Shown here piece after piece: positions 1 to 7,899 of a stretch of DNA of 64,000 nucleotides. The stretch covers positions 1-64,000 of the forward strand of contig NZ_JAGIKV010000009.1 of NCBI RefSeq assembly GCF_017874615.1, given 5' to 3'. Positions within the stretch are counted from its first letter, which is position 1; each line of letters begins with the position of its first letter. The notes beneath the pieces were generated by a model, which saw only the letters and a list, made by a program, of their open reading frames with translations, had not been told where the DNA came from and ran no database searches. This DNA comes from Paenibacillus xylanexedens (GTDB lineage Bacteria > Bacillota > Bacilli > Paenibacillales > Paenibacillaceae). Made by a program: the position numbers and the translations under genes.

Positions 1-78
1 CGACGAGGTAGATAGGCTGGGGGTGGAAGTGCAGCAATGCATGGAGCTGACCAGTACTAATCGGTCGAGGGCTTATCC
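1..78 (+). rRNA. 23S rRNA, 3' end (partial)
   Basis: The first 78 bases match the conserved 3' end of bacterial 23S rRNA, including the sarcin-ricin-distal tail with the block CTGACCAGTACTAATCGG and the terminal helix strand GGTCGAGGGCTTA. The gene enters from the left edge of the window. The exact 3' end is placed by analogy with Bacillus and could be off by a few bases. Confidence 0.93.
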
Positions 79-120
79 AATAGCAAGTTGTAATTTGCGT
101 GTTTCGTTTCGAATCTAGTT

Positions 121-140
121 TTCAGAGAACGATCTCTGAA
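121..140 (+). other. rRNA spacer hairpin
   Basis: A perfect 8-bp stem with a 4-nt loop lies between the 23S end and tRNA-Asn (TTCAGAGA, loop ACGA, TCTCTGAA). The same hairpin, with one loop change, is present in the decayed copy at 3006-3025, so it belongs to the rRNA-tRNA spacer. It may be an RNA-processing signal; there is no T-run, so it is not a standard terminator. Confidence 0.55.
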
Positions 141-146
141 GCATAT

Positions 147-222
147 TCCCTGATAGCTCAGTTGGTAGAGCACTCGACTGTTAATCGAGTTGTCACAGGT
201 TCGAGCCCTGTTCGGGGAGCCA
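147..222 (+). tRNA. tRNA-Asn (GTT)
   Basis: Complete cloverleaf with anticodon GTT and encoded CCA. The acceptor stem (TCCCTGA / TCGGGGA) carries one G-T pair. First gene of a 15-gene run. Confidence 0.97.
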
Positions 223-225
223 TAT

Positions 226-317
226 GGAGAGGTGTCCGAGCTGGCCGAAGGAGCACGATTGGAAATCGTGTAGGCGTCACAAGCGTCTCGAGGGTTCGAA
301 TCCCTCTCTCTCCGCCA
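226..317 (+). tRNA. tRNA-Ser (GGA)
   Basis: Class II tRNA with a long variable arm, anticodon GGA, encoded CCA. It starts 3 nt after tRNA-Asn. Confidence 0.97.
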
Positions 318-326
318 TAATATTAA

Positions 327-398
327 GGCCCGTTGGTCAAGGGGTTAAGACACCTCCCTTTCACGGAGGTAACAGGGGTTCGAATCCCCTACGGGTCA
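327..398 (+). tRNA. tRNA-Glu (TTC)
   Basis: Cloverleaf with anticodon TTC in the loop CTTTCAC. CCA is not encoded, so it must be added after transcription. Confidence 0.96.
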
Positions 399-419
399 TA
401 ATAACTTCAAAAAAAGAAG

Positions 420-449
420 TTGATTTTTACAACAAGATTATGGTATGAT
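420..449 (+). promoter_or_regulatory. candidate internal tRNA promoter
   Basis: In the 67-nt gap between tRNA-Glu and tRNA-Val a small hairpin (AACTTC / GAAGTT, about 405-421) is followed by TTGATT, 18 nt, and TATGAT. This reads as a possible weak terminator plus a sigma-A promoter restarting transcription inside the tRNA run. Inference from motif fit only. Confidence 0.4.
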
Positions 450-465
450 CATAAATGTGTTGTTC

Positions 466-541
466 GGAGGCTTAGCTCAGCTGGGAGAGCATCTGCCTTA
501 CAAGCAGAGGGTCGGGGGTTCGATCCCCTCAGCCTCCACCA
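466..541 (+). tRNA. tRNA-Val (TAC)
   Basis: Cloverleaf with anticodon TAC, perfect acceptor stem GGAGGCT / AGCCTCC and encoded CCA. Confidence 0.97.
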
Positions 542-558
542 TATAAACTTTATAACGA

Positions 559-632
<74 letters not shown>

Positions 633-659
633 TTATACTTTCCTTTGAGAAAGTGATCT

Positions 660-737
660 GGAACCGTGGTGTAGTTGGCCTAACATGCCTGCCTGTCACG
701 CAGGAGATCGCGGGTTCGAATCCCGTCGGTTCCGCCA
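660..737 (+). tRNA. tRNA-Asp (GTC)
   Basis: Cloverleaf with anticodon GTC and encoded CCA. It is followed by the largest gap in the run (95 nt), in which no further gene is seen. Confidence 0.97.
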
Positions 738-832
738 TTTAATCTTTACATGAGGCAAACTGTTCACTACATCTGCTGTATGGCACTGATGCCCTATATA
801 AAGTGTAAGGAATTAAGATTAGACTTTATTAT

Positions 833-908
<76 letters not shown>

Positions 909-928
909 TTTTTAAAATAATTTAATAA

Positions 929-1004
<76 letters not shown>

Positions 1005-1013
1005 TGTAATCCT

Positions 1014-1099
1014 GGAGGATTAGCGAAGTGGCCAAACGCATCAGACTGTAAATCTGCTCCCGTACGGGTTCGGTGGTTCGAATCCATCATCCTCCACCA
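1014..1099 (+). tRNA. tRNA-Tyr (GTA)
   Basis: Class II tRNA with anticodon GTA, a long variable arm (CCCGTACGGGTT region) and encoded CCA. Confidence 0.97.
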
Positions 1100-1105
1100 G
1101 TTTTT

Positions 1106-1179
1106 AGGGGCATAGTTTAAAGGTAGAACAACGGTCTCCAAAACCGTTGGTGTGGGTTCAATTCCTGCTGCCCCTGCCA
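1106..1179 (+). tRNA. tRNA-Trp (CCA)
   Basis: Cloverleaf with anticodon CCA in loop CTCCAAA, encoded 3' CCA. Confidence 0.97.
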
Positions 1180-1207
1180 ATTAACTTTTTAGAAATTAAC
1201 CTTTTAT

Positions 1208-1281
1208 GGCGGTCGTGGCGAAGTGGTTAACGCACCGGTTTGTGGATCCGGCATTCGGGGGTTCAATTCCCCTCGATCGCC
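1208..1281 (+). tRNA. tRNA-His (GTG)
   Basis: Anticodon GTG. The extra G at position -1 (1208) pairs with C73 (1281), the hallmark of tRNA-His. CCA is not encoded. Confidence 0.96.
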
Positions 1282-1303
1282 CCTTTGTTTTTTCATTTTT
1301 TAT

Positions 1304-1378
1304 TGGGGATTAGCCAAGCGGTAAGGCAACGGACTTTGACTCCGTCATGCATAGGTTCAAATCCTATATCCCCAGCCA
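1304..1378 (+). tRNA. tRNA-Gln (TTG)
   Basis: Cloverleaf with anticodon TTG, acceptor TGGGGAT / ATCCCCA and encoded CCA. Confidence 0.97.
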
Positions 1379-1382
1379 TTAT

Positions 1383-1457
1383 GCGGACGTGGCTCAGCGG
1401 TAGAGCATCGCCTTGCCAAGGCGAGGGTCGCGGGTTCGATTCCCGTCGTCCGCTCCA
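1383..1457 (+). tRNA. tRNA-Gly (GCC)
   Basis: Cloverleaf with anticodon GCC and encoded CCA. Confidence 0.97.
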
Positions 1458-1463
1458 AAATAT

Positions 1464-1537
1464 GGCGCCATAGCCAAGTGGTAAGGCACAGCTCTGCAAA
1501 AGCTTTATCCCCAGTTCGAATCTGGGTGGCGCCTCCA
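1464..1537 (+). tRNA. tRNA-Cys (GCA)
   Basis: Cloverleaf with anticodon GCA and encoded CCA. Confidence 0.97.
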
Positions 1538-1543
1538 GCATAT

Positions 1544-1622
1544 GCCGGCGTGGCGGAATGGCAGACGCGCTCGACTCAAAATCGAGTGGGAAACCGTGGA
1601 GGTTCGAGTCCTCTCGCCGGTA
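1544..1622 (+). tRNA. tRNA-Leu (CAA)
   Basis: Class II-like tRNA with anticodon CAA and a short variable arm; CCA is not encoded. Last gene of the run. The Bacillus trnD run of the same order ends with two Leu genes; only one is present here. Confidence 0.93.
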
Positions 1623-1630
1623 TATTGAAT

Positions 1631-1672
1631 AGCCCTACATGTTGCTTATGCAATGTGTAGGGTTATTTTTAT
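1631..1672 (+). terminator. terminator of rRNA/tRNA operon
   Basis: A 9-bp stem (AGCCCTACA with TGTAGGGTT, one G-T pair) is followed by a T-rich tract just after tRNA-Leu. This is a good rho-independent terminator. Confidence 0.85.
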
Positions 1673-1738
1673 TTTATATAAATTGATTTATGTGCAGTAA
1701 GAAAATCTAGAGTAAGAGAAGTTAGACGTTAATAAAGA

Positions 1739-1767
1739 TTGACGTATGATTATATTCAGTATATTGT
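1739..1767 (+). promoter_or_regulatory. candidate promoter of methyltransferase gene
   Basis: TTGACG, a 17-nt spacer and TATTGT form a reasonable sigma-A promoter about 40 nt upstream of the start codon at 1806. Confidence 0.55.
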
Positions 1768-1805
1768 AGATAATTAAAGTCTTTAATATAGAGGAGTGAA
1801 GCAGA

Positions 1806-2732
1806 GTGACTAATGGAAAAAATCTATCGGATACCGATCTGTTATTTGATCTTTCTGTATGGGAAGAGGCATGGAAGAATCGTCCGAGAAGTTCAAAATA
1901 TAAGAAGAAAAGCGCATCATTCAATACAGAAGAGGTATTTGAGCGGTGGGCCAGAGATTATCATGCACAGTCGTTCACCGAAGAAGGAAAGCAGCGTTCT
2001 GAACGCATTATGGGCTGGATTGAAAACCAGGGTGTGGAATTCGCAGGGTTATCCATTTTGGACATTGGAGCCGCTTCAGGCATATTTACCATTCCTTTTG
2101 CAGAAAAGGGGGCAAGTGTGACCGCAGTTGAGCCTTCTGAGTTGCTTGTTTCCCTTATGAAAGAGACGATACCTTCAGCTCTGGAATCCAAAATTGAAAT
2201 CGTAAACGAACGATATGAGGAAATCTCTATTCAGGATAAAGGCTGGGAGAAGAAATATGATTTTGCATTTGCATCCATGTGTCCGGCGATGTCGGATTGG
2301 GAAACGATTGAGCAGGCGATCAAATGTGCCCGGAAGTATGTGTATATAAGTACTATGGCGGGACAGAAGGAACACACACTAATGGATGAACTTAAGGATG
2401 TACTGGGGGTAACTTCTTCATACAAGGCCGGTGATATGGGGTATATCCAACAGTTGCTGTATTTGAAGGGGTATTCTTATACGATGATCATTACGAGAGA
2501 AGTTAACTCATTTGAAGTACCGGTGGAAGAGATTATCGAGCAGCTGCCAGAATGGCTTAATACGTATGAGTTACCATCGGATGAAGATTCCCTCAGATTG
2601 GCTGAGGATTACATTAACGATACGTACAAGGATAGTACGGTGACCTTCTCACGTGGAGGAAGATTTGGTAAGATTCTAATTCAACTTGAACAGCCCAATA
2701 TGAAAACAGTTCGCACTAAGGATAAGCGATAA
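1806..2732 (+). CDS. class I SAM-dependent methyltransferase
   Basis: A 308-residue cytoplasmic protein. Residues 83-110 carry the Rossmann motif I (LDIGAASG) and an acidic residue at the end of the second strand (AVEP), the SAM-binding signature of class I methyltransferases. The substrate cannot be told from sequence. The GTG start at 1806 is preceded by GAGGAG at 1791-1796 with 9-nt spacing. It is monocistronic: its own candidate promoter lies upstream and a strong terminator downstream. The only unusual point is its position, squeezed between the tRNA run and a decayed tRNA copy. Confidence 0.85.
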   Translation: MTNGKNLSDTDLLFDLSVWEEAWKNRPRSSKYKKKSASFNTEEVFERWARDYHAQSFTEEGKQRSERIMGWIENQGVEFAGLSILDIGAASGIFTIPFAEKGASVTAVEPSELLVSLMKETIPSALESKIEIVNERYEEISIQDKGWEKKYDFAFASMCPAMSDWETIEQAIKCARKYVYISTMAGQKEHTLMDELKDVLGVTSSYKAGDMGYIQQLLYLKGYSYTMIITREVNSFEVPVEEIIEQLPEWLNTYELPSDEDSLRLAEDYINDTYKDSTVTFSRGGRFGKILIQLEQPNMKTVRTKDKR

Positions 2733-2888
2733 ATCGCATAAGATTGGCAAGTGTACTAATAATCAGGAATTGAGACGGACAATGTAGTTAACCTCTAAGA
2801 TGAAACTAGGAAGCATCATACTGCAAAACAAGAAGATACACGTGTCAAACATATGAAGTTAAGATTGCAGAAGTAAAGTTGTAATTGA

Positions 2889-2918
2889 AGGGAGCAGGTT
2901 ATGTGCTCCCTCTTTTTT
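2889..2918 (+). terminator. rho-independent terminator
   Basis: An 8-bp perfect stem (AGGGAGCA / TGCTCCCT), a 7-nt loop and a run of Ts, 157 nt downstream of the methyltransferase stop codon. Confidence 0.85.
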
Positions 2919-3031
2919 GAAGCCACTAATTCATCAACCGCTTTGAACCAGACCCTCGTTTATTTAGAGATGTTCGAGACAACGAAACAAAACACAGACC
3001 TAGTTTTCAGAGAATGATCTCTGAAGCATAT

Positions 3032-3113
3032 TCCCTGATATTTCAGTTGGTAGAGCACTCCACGGTTAATCGAGTTGTCACAGGTCCGAGCCCTAGCCCT
3101 GTTCGGGGGGCCA
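3032..3113 (+). pseudogene. decayed tRNA-Asn copy with rRNA spacer
   Basis: From about 2998 the sequence repeats the rRNA-tRNA spacer and tRNA-Asn of 110-222. The D-arm, anticodon stem and acceptor carry substitutions, and a 6-bp duplication (CCCTAG/CCCTGT area, 3090-3100) breaks the T-arm. It cannot fold as a normal tRNA. It is a remnant of another rRNA/tRNA operon end or of recombination between such operons. Confidence 0.85.
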
Positions 3114-3116
3114 TAT

Positions 3117-3166
3117 GGAGAGGTATCCGAGCTGGCCGAAGGAGTGCGACCTACAGTCGTGCTCCT
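3117..3166 (+). pseudogene. tRNA-Ser 5' fragment
   Basis: The first 35 nt match tRNA-Ser(GGA) at 226-260 with two changes. The rest has diverged into an 11-bp hairpin with two G-T pairs (AGGAGTGCGAC / GTCGTGCTCCT), and the 3' half of the tRNA is missing. The fragment ends 4 nt before the stop codon of the convergent AraC regulator, where the hairpin could slow transcription; no T-run is seen on either side. Confidence 0.75.
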
Positions 3167-3169
3167 TGT

Positions 3170-5560
3170 CTAATTTCTGTTCGACACTTCTGCTTTCTGC
3201 TTACGCTCCCGATACTGGCCGGGGGTGATTCCTTCCCATTTACGGAATGATCGGATAAAGTTTTGCGGATTGTTGTACCGAAGTCGTGCTGCGATATCTT
3301 TAACGGTTAGATCACTTTCATCCAGCCATTTTTTAGCGATGTTAAATCGGTACTTGGTCAGATATTCACTAAATGCACAGCCTGTCTCTTTGCGGAAAAC
3401 ACTACTTAAGTAGTTGGCATTGTAGTGAAGCTTCAAGGCGCATTCCTCAAGCGTCAGATCCTTATCATAATCTTGATGAATCATGGCAATCATCTTCTCA
3501 GATATATGCTGATACTGGGCATATTGTCTCGCTTTAAAAACCTGAATGACGGGCAAGATGACTTGATGGTTAAACCACTCCTCAACTTCAGCAGCGTACT
3601 GCAAACCATGAAGTTCATGAAACATCGAGCCACGACCTTGGGAGATCTGTCCGAGTCGTATGCCGGATTCCTGAGTCATTTGCAAAATATGCGTGAGTAG
3701 CCTCGTAAGAGCCACCTCATACTCCTCCGGTGTAACCTCCATACCAAAGATCACTTCAAGCAGTTGTTTCAGAAGAGCAGAGGCCTGGACTTCGTCCGCA
3801 CTTTGAATAGCTTGGATCAACGAATATTCCAATGATTCCGGGTAGGTCATGGACCAAGTGGGAGCGTAATGATCTATGTTCTCATATTGAAAAATAATGC
3901 CTGTTCCCAGTTTCATCCGATGCCTCAATGCTTCCATGGCTTCTGTATAAGCTTGAGGGATGTGATATAGAGAGCTGTGTGGCTGGCTGAATCCTATACT
4001 GACTTGAAGAGTTAGAATCTTATCCATCTGTTGTTGTAACTGGTCTGTTAATACATATAGCTGCTGTGAAAAAATAAACTGATCCTGTTCCACGGTGCCA
4101 ATCACCGTGACTACTGTATGTTCCAGCACAATGGGAAGCAATTGTTGGTTATGCACAACGGTTTCCTCCAATATATTTTGAATAGCGAATAATAAGAGGT
4201 CACGATCACTAGCTCTATATTTTGTATGATTAACAAGATCGGCCTGTAGTGTAATAACAGCAATTTGTTGCCATTCCCGAACCTGATGTGTGTAGCCATA
4301 TTCATTCAGGGTGTCATGAAGAGTATGAACAGGGATCTTACCCTGGAACAGATTCATCATAAAATGATTGCGAATCTGCAATAGATGCACATTAAGTGTG
4401 TTCTCTAATTGGGAGCGAGAGGCAGATAATTGTGAGACCCCTGCTCTGATCTGTTCGAACTCATCAGAAAATGGTGGTGATTGCTGAGCTAATGTGTTTC
4501 CTTCTTTGGACAGATGGTTGTCACCAAGTTGGGTTAAAAGTTTACGAATCGGGACATGCATTCGCTTGGAGCCGAGCCAGGCGAGTAATAATGAAAGTAG
4601 AAGTAAGAAGATACTGATATACAAGGTGTGCAATCCGATATCGATATATTCTTGTGTCAGAATATTGGTAGGTGAGATTAGCACATAAGTCCATCCCTTT
4701 AAGGTAGAAGGGCTATACGTCAGGGAATAATGTGTATCGGCGATCTTAACTTCCCGTTTTTCAAAGCCTGTTGAAAATGTGATGGGTGATATTTTGGTTA
4801 TGTTGGCTTCCGTATCCCGATCCTGTAATCCAATGGCAGACAACGGTTGTCCAATGTATACAGGATCGGGATGCACCAAGATACGTTGTTCCCGATTCAA
4901 AATGATCAGTCCTGCGGCAGCATTGCCTAAGGAGGATTCTCCTAGTGTATTTTGCAAAGAGCATGCAGGGATTCCTGCAATCAGGGCAGCATCGGAAGAC
5001 GTATTCAGATTCGGAATAGATCTCGCAAGGGCAATATGATAGATACAGCCGGTACCTGGTGAACGCTCATCATTACTGAACACCGATGAAGGGGAGAGTT
5101 GCCATCCAGAGGTTAGCGTATCCGATATCAATTCCTTCATGGGAAGACCCAGTGGAAAATCCGTATTACGATATAATCCGGCATGATCAATAAGCCAATT
5201 CTGAGATTGATTCACCAGGGTAATATCTAACAAAGGTTCCCATGACCTCATATTCTGAAATTCGCTCTGCAGCTTGTCGGCAAGTAAAGGTCCTTTCCCT
5301 TCTAGTGAAGAAGAAGCAGACAGGGAACGGAGGGTTACTGGAGAGCGAACGGCCTGATCAAGCATATAACTGACTGTAGCGAGTTTGTGCTCTACGTTGG
5401 ATTGCATTTGTTCCAGCAGCTGTCTGTTGGCCTGCGTACGATGCAGCTCAGTTTGGTTTGATGAATAGATAAATGCGGCAATTCCCGTTAACAAAATGGG
5501 CAGGGTGCTTAACAGGATTCCGAAGATGATCATTTTATGGAGATAGCTGATTGGTCGCAC
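3170..5560 (-). CDS. membrane-bound AraC-family regulator with Cache-like sensor
   Basis: A 796-residue protein with a transmembrane segment at about residues 9-32, a large extracellular region (about 33-308) of the Cache-like type, a second transmembrane segment at about 309-331, a cytoplasmic linker, and two helix-turn-helix motifs at about 690-790 with the AraC signature ending FRKWEGITPGQYR. Such one-component regulators in Paenibacillus commonly control sugar uptake and polysaccharide genes beside them; no such transporter lies nearby here, so the target is unknown. A cre-like site sits 50 nt upstream of the start, suggesting carbon catabolite control. Its stop abuts the decayed tRNA-Ser fragment. 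Confidence 0.88.
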   Translation of the reverse strand: MRPISYLHKMIIFGILLSTLPILLTGIAAFIYSSNQTELHRTQANRQLLEQMQSNVEHKLATVSYMLDQAVRSPVTLRSLSASSSLEGKGPLLADKLQSEFQNMRSWEPLLDITLVNQSQNWLIDHAGLYRNTDFPLGLPMKELISDTLTSGWQLSPSSVFSNDERSPGTGCIYHIALARSIPNLNTSSDAALIAGIPACSLQNTLGESSLGNAAAGLIILNREQRILVHPDPVYIGQPLSAIGLQDRDTEANITKISPITFSTGFEKREVKIADTHYSLTYSPSTLKGWTYVLISPTNILTQEYIDIGLHTLYISIFLLLLSLLLAWLGSKRMHVPIRKLLTQLGDNHLSKEGNTLAQQSPPFSDEFEQIRAGVSQLSASRSQLENTLNVHLLQIRNHFMMNLFQGKIPVHTLHDTLNEYGYTHQVREWQQIAVITLQADLVNHTKYRASDRDLLLFAIQNILEETVVHNQQLLPIVLEHTVVTVIGTVEQDQFIFSQQLYVLTDQLQQQMDKILTLQVSIGFSQPHSSLYHIPQAYTEAMEALRHRMKLGTGIIFQYENIDHYAPTWSMTYPESLEYSLIQAIQSADEVQASALLKQLLEVIFGMEVTPEEYEVALTRLLTHILQMTQESGIRLGQISQGRGSMFHELHGLQYAAEVEEWFNHQVILPVIQVFKARQYAQYQHISEKMIAMIHQDYDKDLTLEECALKLHYNANYLSSVFRKETGCAFSEYLTKYRFNIAKKWLDESDLTVKDIAARLRYNNPQNFIRSFRKWEGITPGQYRERKQKAEVSNRN

Positions 5561-5608
5561 AGTCTCAGTTCCACCCCTGACATTAGAAATAGTAACACTT
5601 TCTATTTT

Positions 5609-5623
5609 AGTAAACGCTTACAT
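5609..5623 (-). promoter_or_regulatory. cre-like site (CcpA operator)
   Basis: Read on the minus strand, the 15-mer ATGTAAGCGTTTACT fits the Bacillus cre consensus WTGNAANCGNWNNCW at every fixed position. It lies about 50 nt upstream of the AraC-family regulator start. Established knowledge: CcpA represses many sugar-use genes through such sites. Control of this gene is inferred. Confidence 0.6.
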
Positions 5624-6116
5624 ATAGAACAATCTAAATTTTGTTTATTTGGATAAATAAGTAATTTCACAAGAAGGTATAGAAGTAGAGATAAGGGATT
5701 GCTGATAGATGATTTTGCCGAAAAGGCTAGAGTAACGGCTTGGAATGACTATCCAATACGTAATCATGAGAAACGAAATTGCAGTGTGAACGTAAATAGA
5801 GACATGGACATCATTCTCTCTACAGGTCGATATCGGCTAAAGGGTAGCCTGAGTACGGGTAATAGAAGGTATCTGGAGTGCTATTAAGCTTAGGTGGAAC
5901 GTTGGTCTTGTATAGGGACAGTCAAAGGTCCAACTAGATCCCCGACCTGAGTCTAGGATGAAAAACCGTCCACGGTCTGTTTTGAAAAGTCGCGGAATCC
6001 CCTAGAATAAGGACATAAGGTTAAACAAGAAACACGGAAACAAAAAACAAGAAACAAACGAACAAATGACTCAACACATTAAAAGGAACGAATGGAAAGG
6101 GCGGTGAACAACAATT
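5624..6116. other. intergenic region upstream of lia/psp operon
   Basis: About 490 nt with no convincing gene. It must carry the promoter of the downstream stress operon. A near-palindrome (CCTGAGTCTAGG, about 5947-5958) lies about 160 nt upstream of the first gene and is a possible LiaR target, but I cannot match it to a firm consensus. Confidence 0.4.
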
Positions 6117-6425
6117 ATGAGATTGAATAAGGGAAATGGCTGGGCGATTGTATTGATTGCGCTGGGTGCACTACTCCTCTTCGGAAAGTTAACTCCACTT
6201 CTTGGACACTTAATGGGTTATCTGATTCCGGTCCTGATGATTGCACTGGGATACTACGGAGTTAAACGAGGGAATGTGATGCTTGGCTGGATTGTTCTCA
6301 TCATCGGTATCATCTCACTGATGGGTAAACTGGCATGGTTGATCGGACCGATCATCGCGATCGGGCTAATCATCTTTGGTATCTCAATGCTAAGCAATAA
6401 CCGCAGTCGTCGTGGTCGGTACTAA
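6117..6425 (+). CDS. LiaI-like small membrane protein
   Basis: A 102-residue protein made of three or four hydrophobic segments (about residues 8-25, 30-46, 50-70, 73-92) and a basic tail (NNRSRRGRY). Size, topology and position before a pspA gene match LiaI/YvqF-type membrane anchors for the phage-shock protein LiaH/PspA. It is the first gene of the envelope-stress operon; pspA follows 35 nt later with its own ribosome site. Confidence 0.7.
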   Translation: MRLNKGNGWAIVLIALGALLLFGKLTPLLGHLMGYLIPVLMIALGYYGVKRGNVMLGWIVLIIGIISLMGKLAWLIGPIIAIGLIIFGISMLSNNRSRRGRY

Positions 6426-6460
6426 GTTTTCACGATTATGAAAAGGAGGGACAGAACATA

Positions 6461-7132
6461 ATGAGTGTATTTCGTCGAATGCGGGATATTACCGTAGCTA
6501 ATCTGAACGAACATTTGGAGCAAAGTCAGGACCCAGTCAAACTGATTGATCAGTTCCTGGTCTCGACCCGCCAAGACATCGGTGAAGCCGAGAAACTTCG
6601 TCATCAATATGCAAGCCATACCAGACAAATGAAACAACAAGCCGATCAGGCAGCAGGTATGGTGAACAAACGGGAAGAACAGGCTTCCATGGCTCTGAAA
6701 GCAGGGGAAGAACATCTCGCTAAGCTGGCCTTGCAGGAGAAAATCCTCCACGAGGAAAAAATGGAACAGTACAATGAATTGTATGCACAAAGTTATGCGG
6801 CATTACAGGAGTTGGATGAACAGATCGACCAGCTGAAGGTTGAATATCAGAATGTATACAGCAAACGCCAATATTACTACGCTCGTATGCAGACGATTCA
6901 GTTACAGCAACGTATGAACCAGAGAGGCAATCACAACGGTCAGAATGTACCCCGTATGTTTAACCGACTGGATGATCAAGTCTCTGATCTCGAATATGAA
7001 GCACAAAGTCTCCGCGATATCCGGCGGATGAATCAAGATGGTTCAGGAGTGACTGGCAGCATGTCATCCTCTACGCTGGATAAGGAACTGGAACGCTTAA
7101 GACAGAAATTGAACAATGACAGAAAGGAGTAG
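6461..7132 (+). CDS. PspA/IM30 family protein (first copy)
   Basis: A 223-residue, almost wholly helical coiled-coil protein starting with the PspA-type amphipathic helix (SVFRRMRDITVANLNEHLEQ) and the conserved segment around residues 18-30 (DPVKLIDQFL). PspA/LiaH proteins assemble on the inner membrane face and protect it under envelope stress. GGAGGG lies just upstream of the start. The PspA-like gene at 7900 is a second, divergent copy. Confidence 0.9.
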   Translation: MSVFRRMRDITVANLNEHLEQSQDPVKLIDQFLVSTRQDIGEAEKLRHQYASHTRQMKQQADQAAGMVNKREEQASMALKAGEEHLAKLALQEKILHEEKMEQYNELYAQSYAALQELDEQIDQLKVEYQNVYSKRQYYYARMQTIQLQQRMNQRGNHNGQNVPRMFNRLDDQVSDLEYEAQSLRDIRRMNQDGSGVTGSMSSSTLDKELERLRQKLNNDRKE

Positions 7133-7137
7133 TCACA

Positions 7138-7371
7138 ATGAATAAATTATACCGCTCGGCGCGTAATCGAAGGCTAACAGGTTTGATCGGCGGCATTTCT
7201 GAAAATCTCGGATTGAGTACTACGCTGCTACGTATCATTTTCTTCATCAGTATTTTCGCTACGGGAGGTACATCATTGTTGATCTACTTCATCGCTGCGT
7301 TGGTGGTACCAAAGGAATCCAATCACGTTGATCCATATGCTTATGATTCCAACGTAAGAGGATACAAGTAA
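7138..7371 (+). CDS. PspC domain protein (short)
   Basis: A 77-residue protein with the PspC signature: a basic N-terminus (KLYRSARNRRLTGLIGGISENLG) followed by one transmembrane segment (about residues 32-55) and VVPKE. It starts 5 nt after pspA. It is a near-duplicate of the N-terminal half of the next gene, so the pair arose by tandem duplication. Confidence 0.88.
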   Translation: MNKLYRSARNRRLTGLIGGISENLGLSTTLLRIIFFISIFATGGTSLLIYFIAALVVPKESNHVDPYAYDSNVRGYK

Positions 7372-7388
7372 ACGAAAGGAGCAAGCAC

Positions 7389-7898
7389 ATGAGCAAATTA
7401 TACCGCTCAACGCGTGACCGGATGTTAACCGGCTTGTGCGGCGGAATTTCCGAAACCATCGGAATGGATTCCACCCTGCTGCGTATCATCTTTGTTATCA
7501 GTATCTTCGTAACTGGCGGCACGTCGTTATTAATATACTTTATTGCAGCACTGGTGGTACCAAAAGAACCGTATCCGCCTTATGATCCATATGGCTACGG
7601 TCCGGGCCAAGGCCCTGGTCCTGGCAGAGGATACGACAACTATGATCATCAGCCACCAAGAGGTCCTTTTCAAAATAATCACAACCAGCAAGGTCCTGGT
7701 AACTTCGGTCCCGGCCCTGGATTCAACGGCAGACCTCAATCTGGTCCCCGTTCTTATGACAACAACGCCTACGGAGCAGGAGCACCGCAAGAAAGTGAAC
7801 TTGATTCCATGATGAAAGATATCGAGAAAAAAGCACTGAAAAAAGAAGTTGAAGAGCTTCGCCAAAAATTATCTCGTTACGAGAAGGGAGAAAAGTAA
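7389..7898 (+). CDS. PspC domain protein with Pro/Gly linker and coiled coil
   Basis: A 169-residue protein: PspC domain with one transmembrane segment in residues 1-58, a Pro/Gly/Asn-rich linker (about 60-125) and a short C-terminal coiled coil (about 130-169, many Lys/Glu). The same N-terminal domain without the tail is encoded just upstream. The tail could reach the PspA proteins encoded on both sides. The stop overlaps the region of the next ribosome site (GAGAAGGGAG). Confidence 0.88.
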   Translation: MSKLYRSTRDRMLTGLCGGISETIGMDSTLLRIIFVISIFVTGGTSLLIYFIAALVVPKEPYPPYDPYGYGPGQGPGPGRGYDNYDHQPPRGPFQNNHNQQGPGNFGPGPGFNGRPQSGPRSYDNNAYGAGAPQESELDSMMKDIEKKALKKEVEELRQKLSRYEKGEK

Positions 7899-7899
7899 A

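Noticed and set aside
3032..3113. second functional tRNA-Asn
   Set aside because: The T-arm is broken by a 6-bp duplication and the anticodon and D stems carry mismatches, so it was called a pseudogene.
5699..5887. 62-codon plus-strand frame with TTG start
   Set aside because: Only a poor ribosome site, no recognisable domain, and it lies in a region that must hold the lia/psp promoter.
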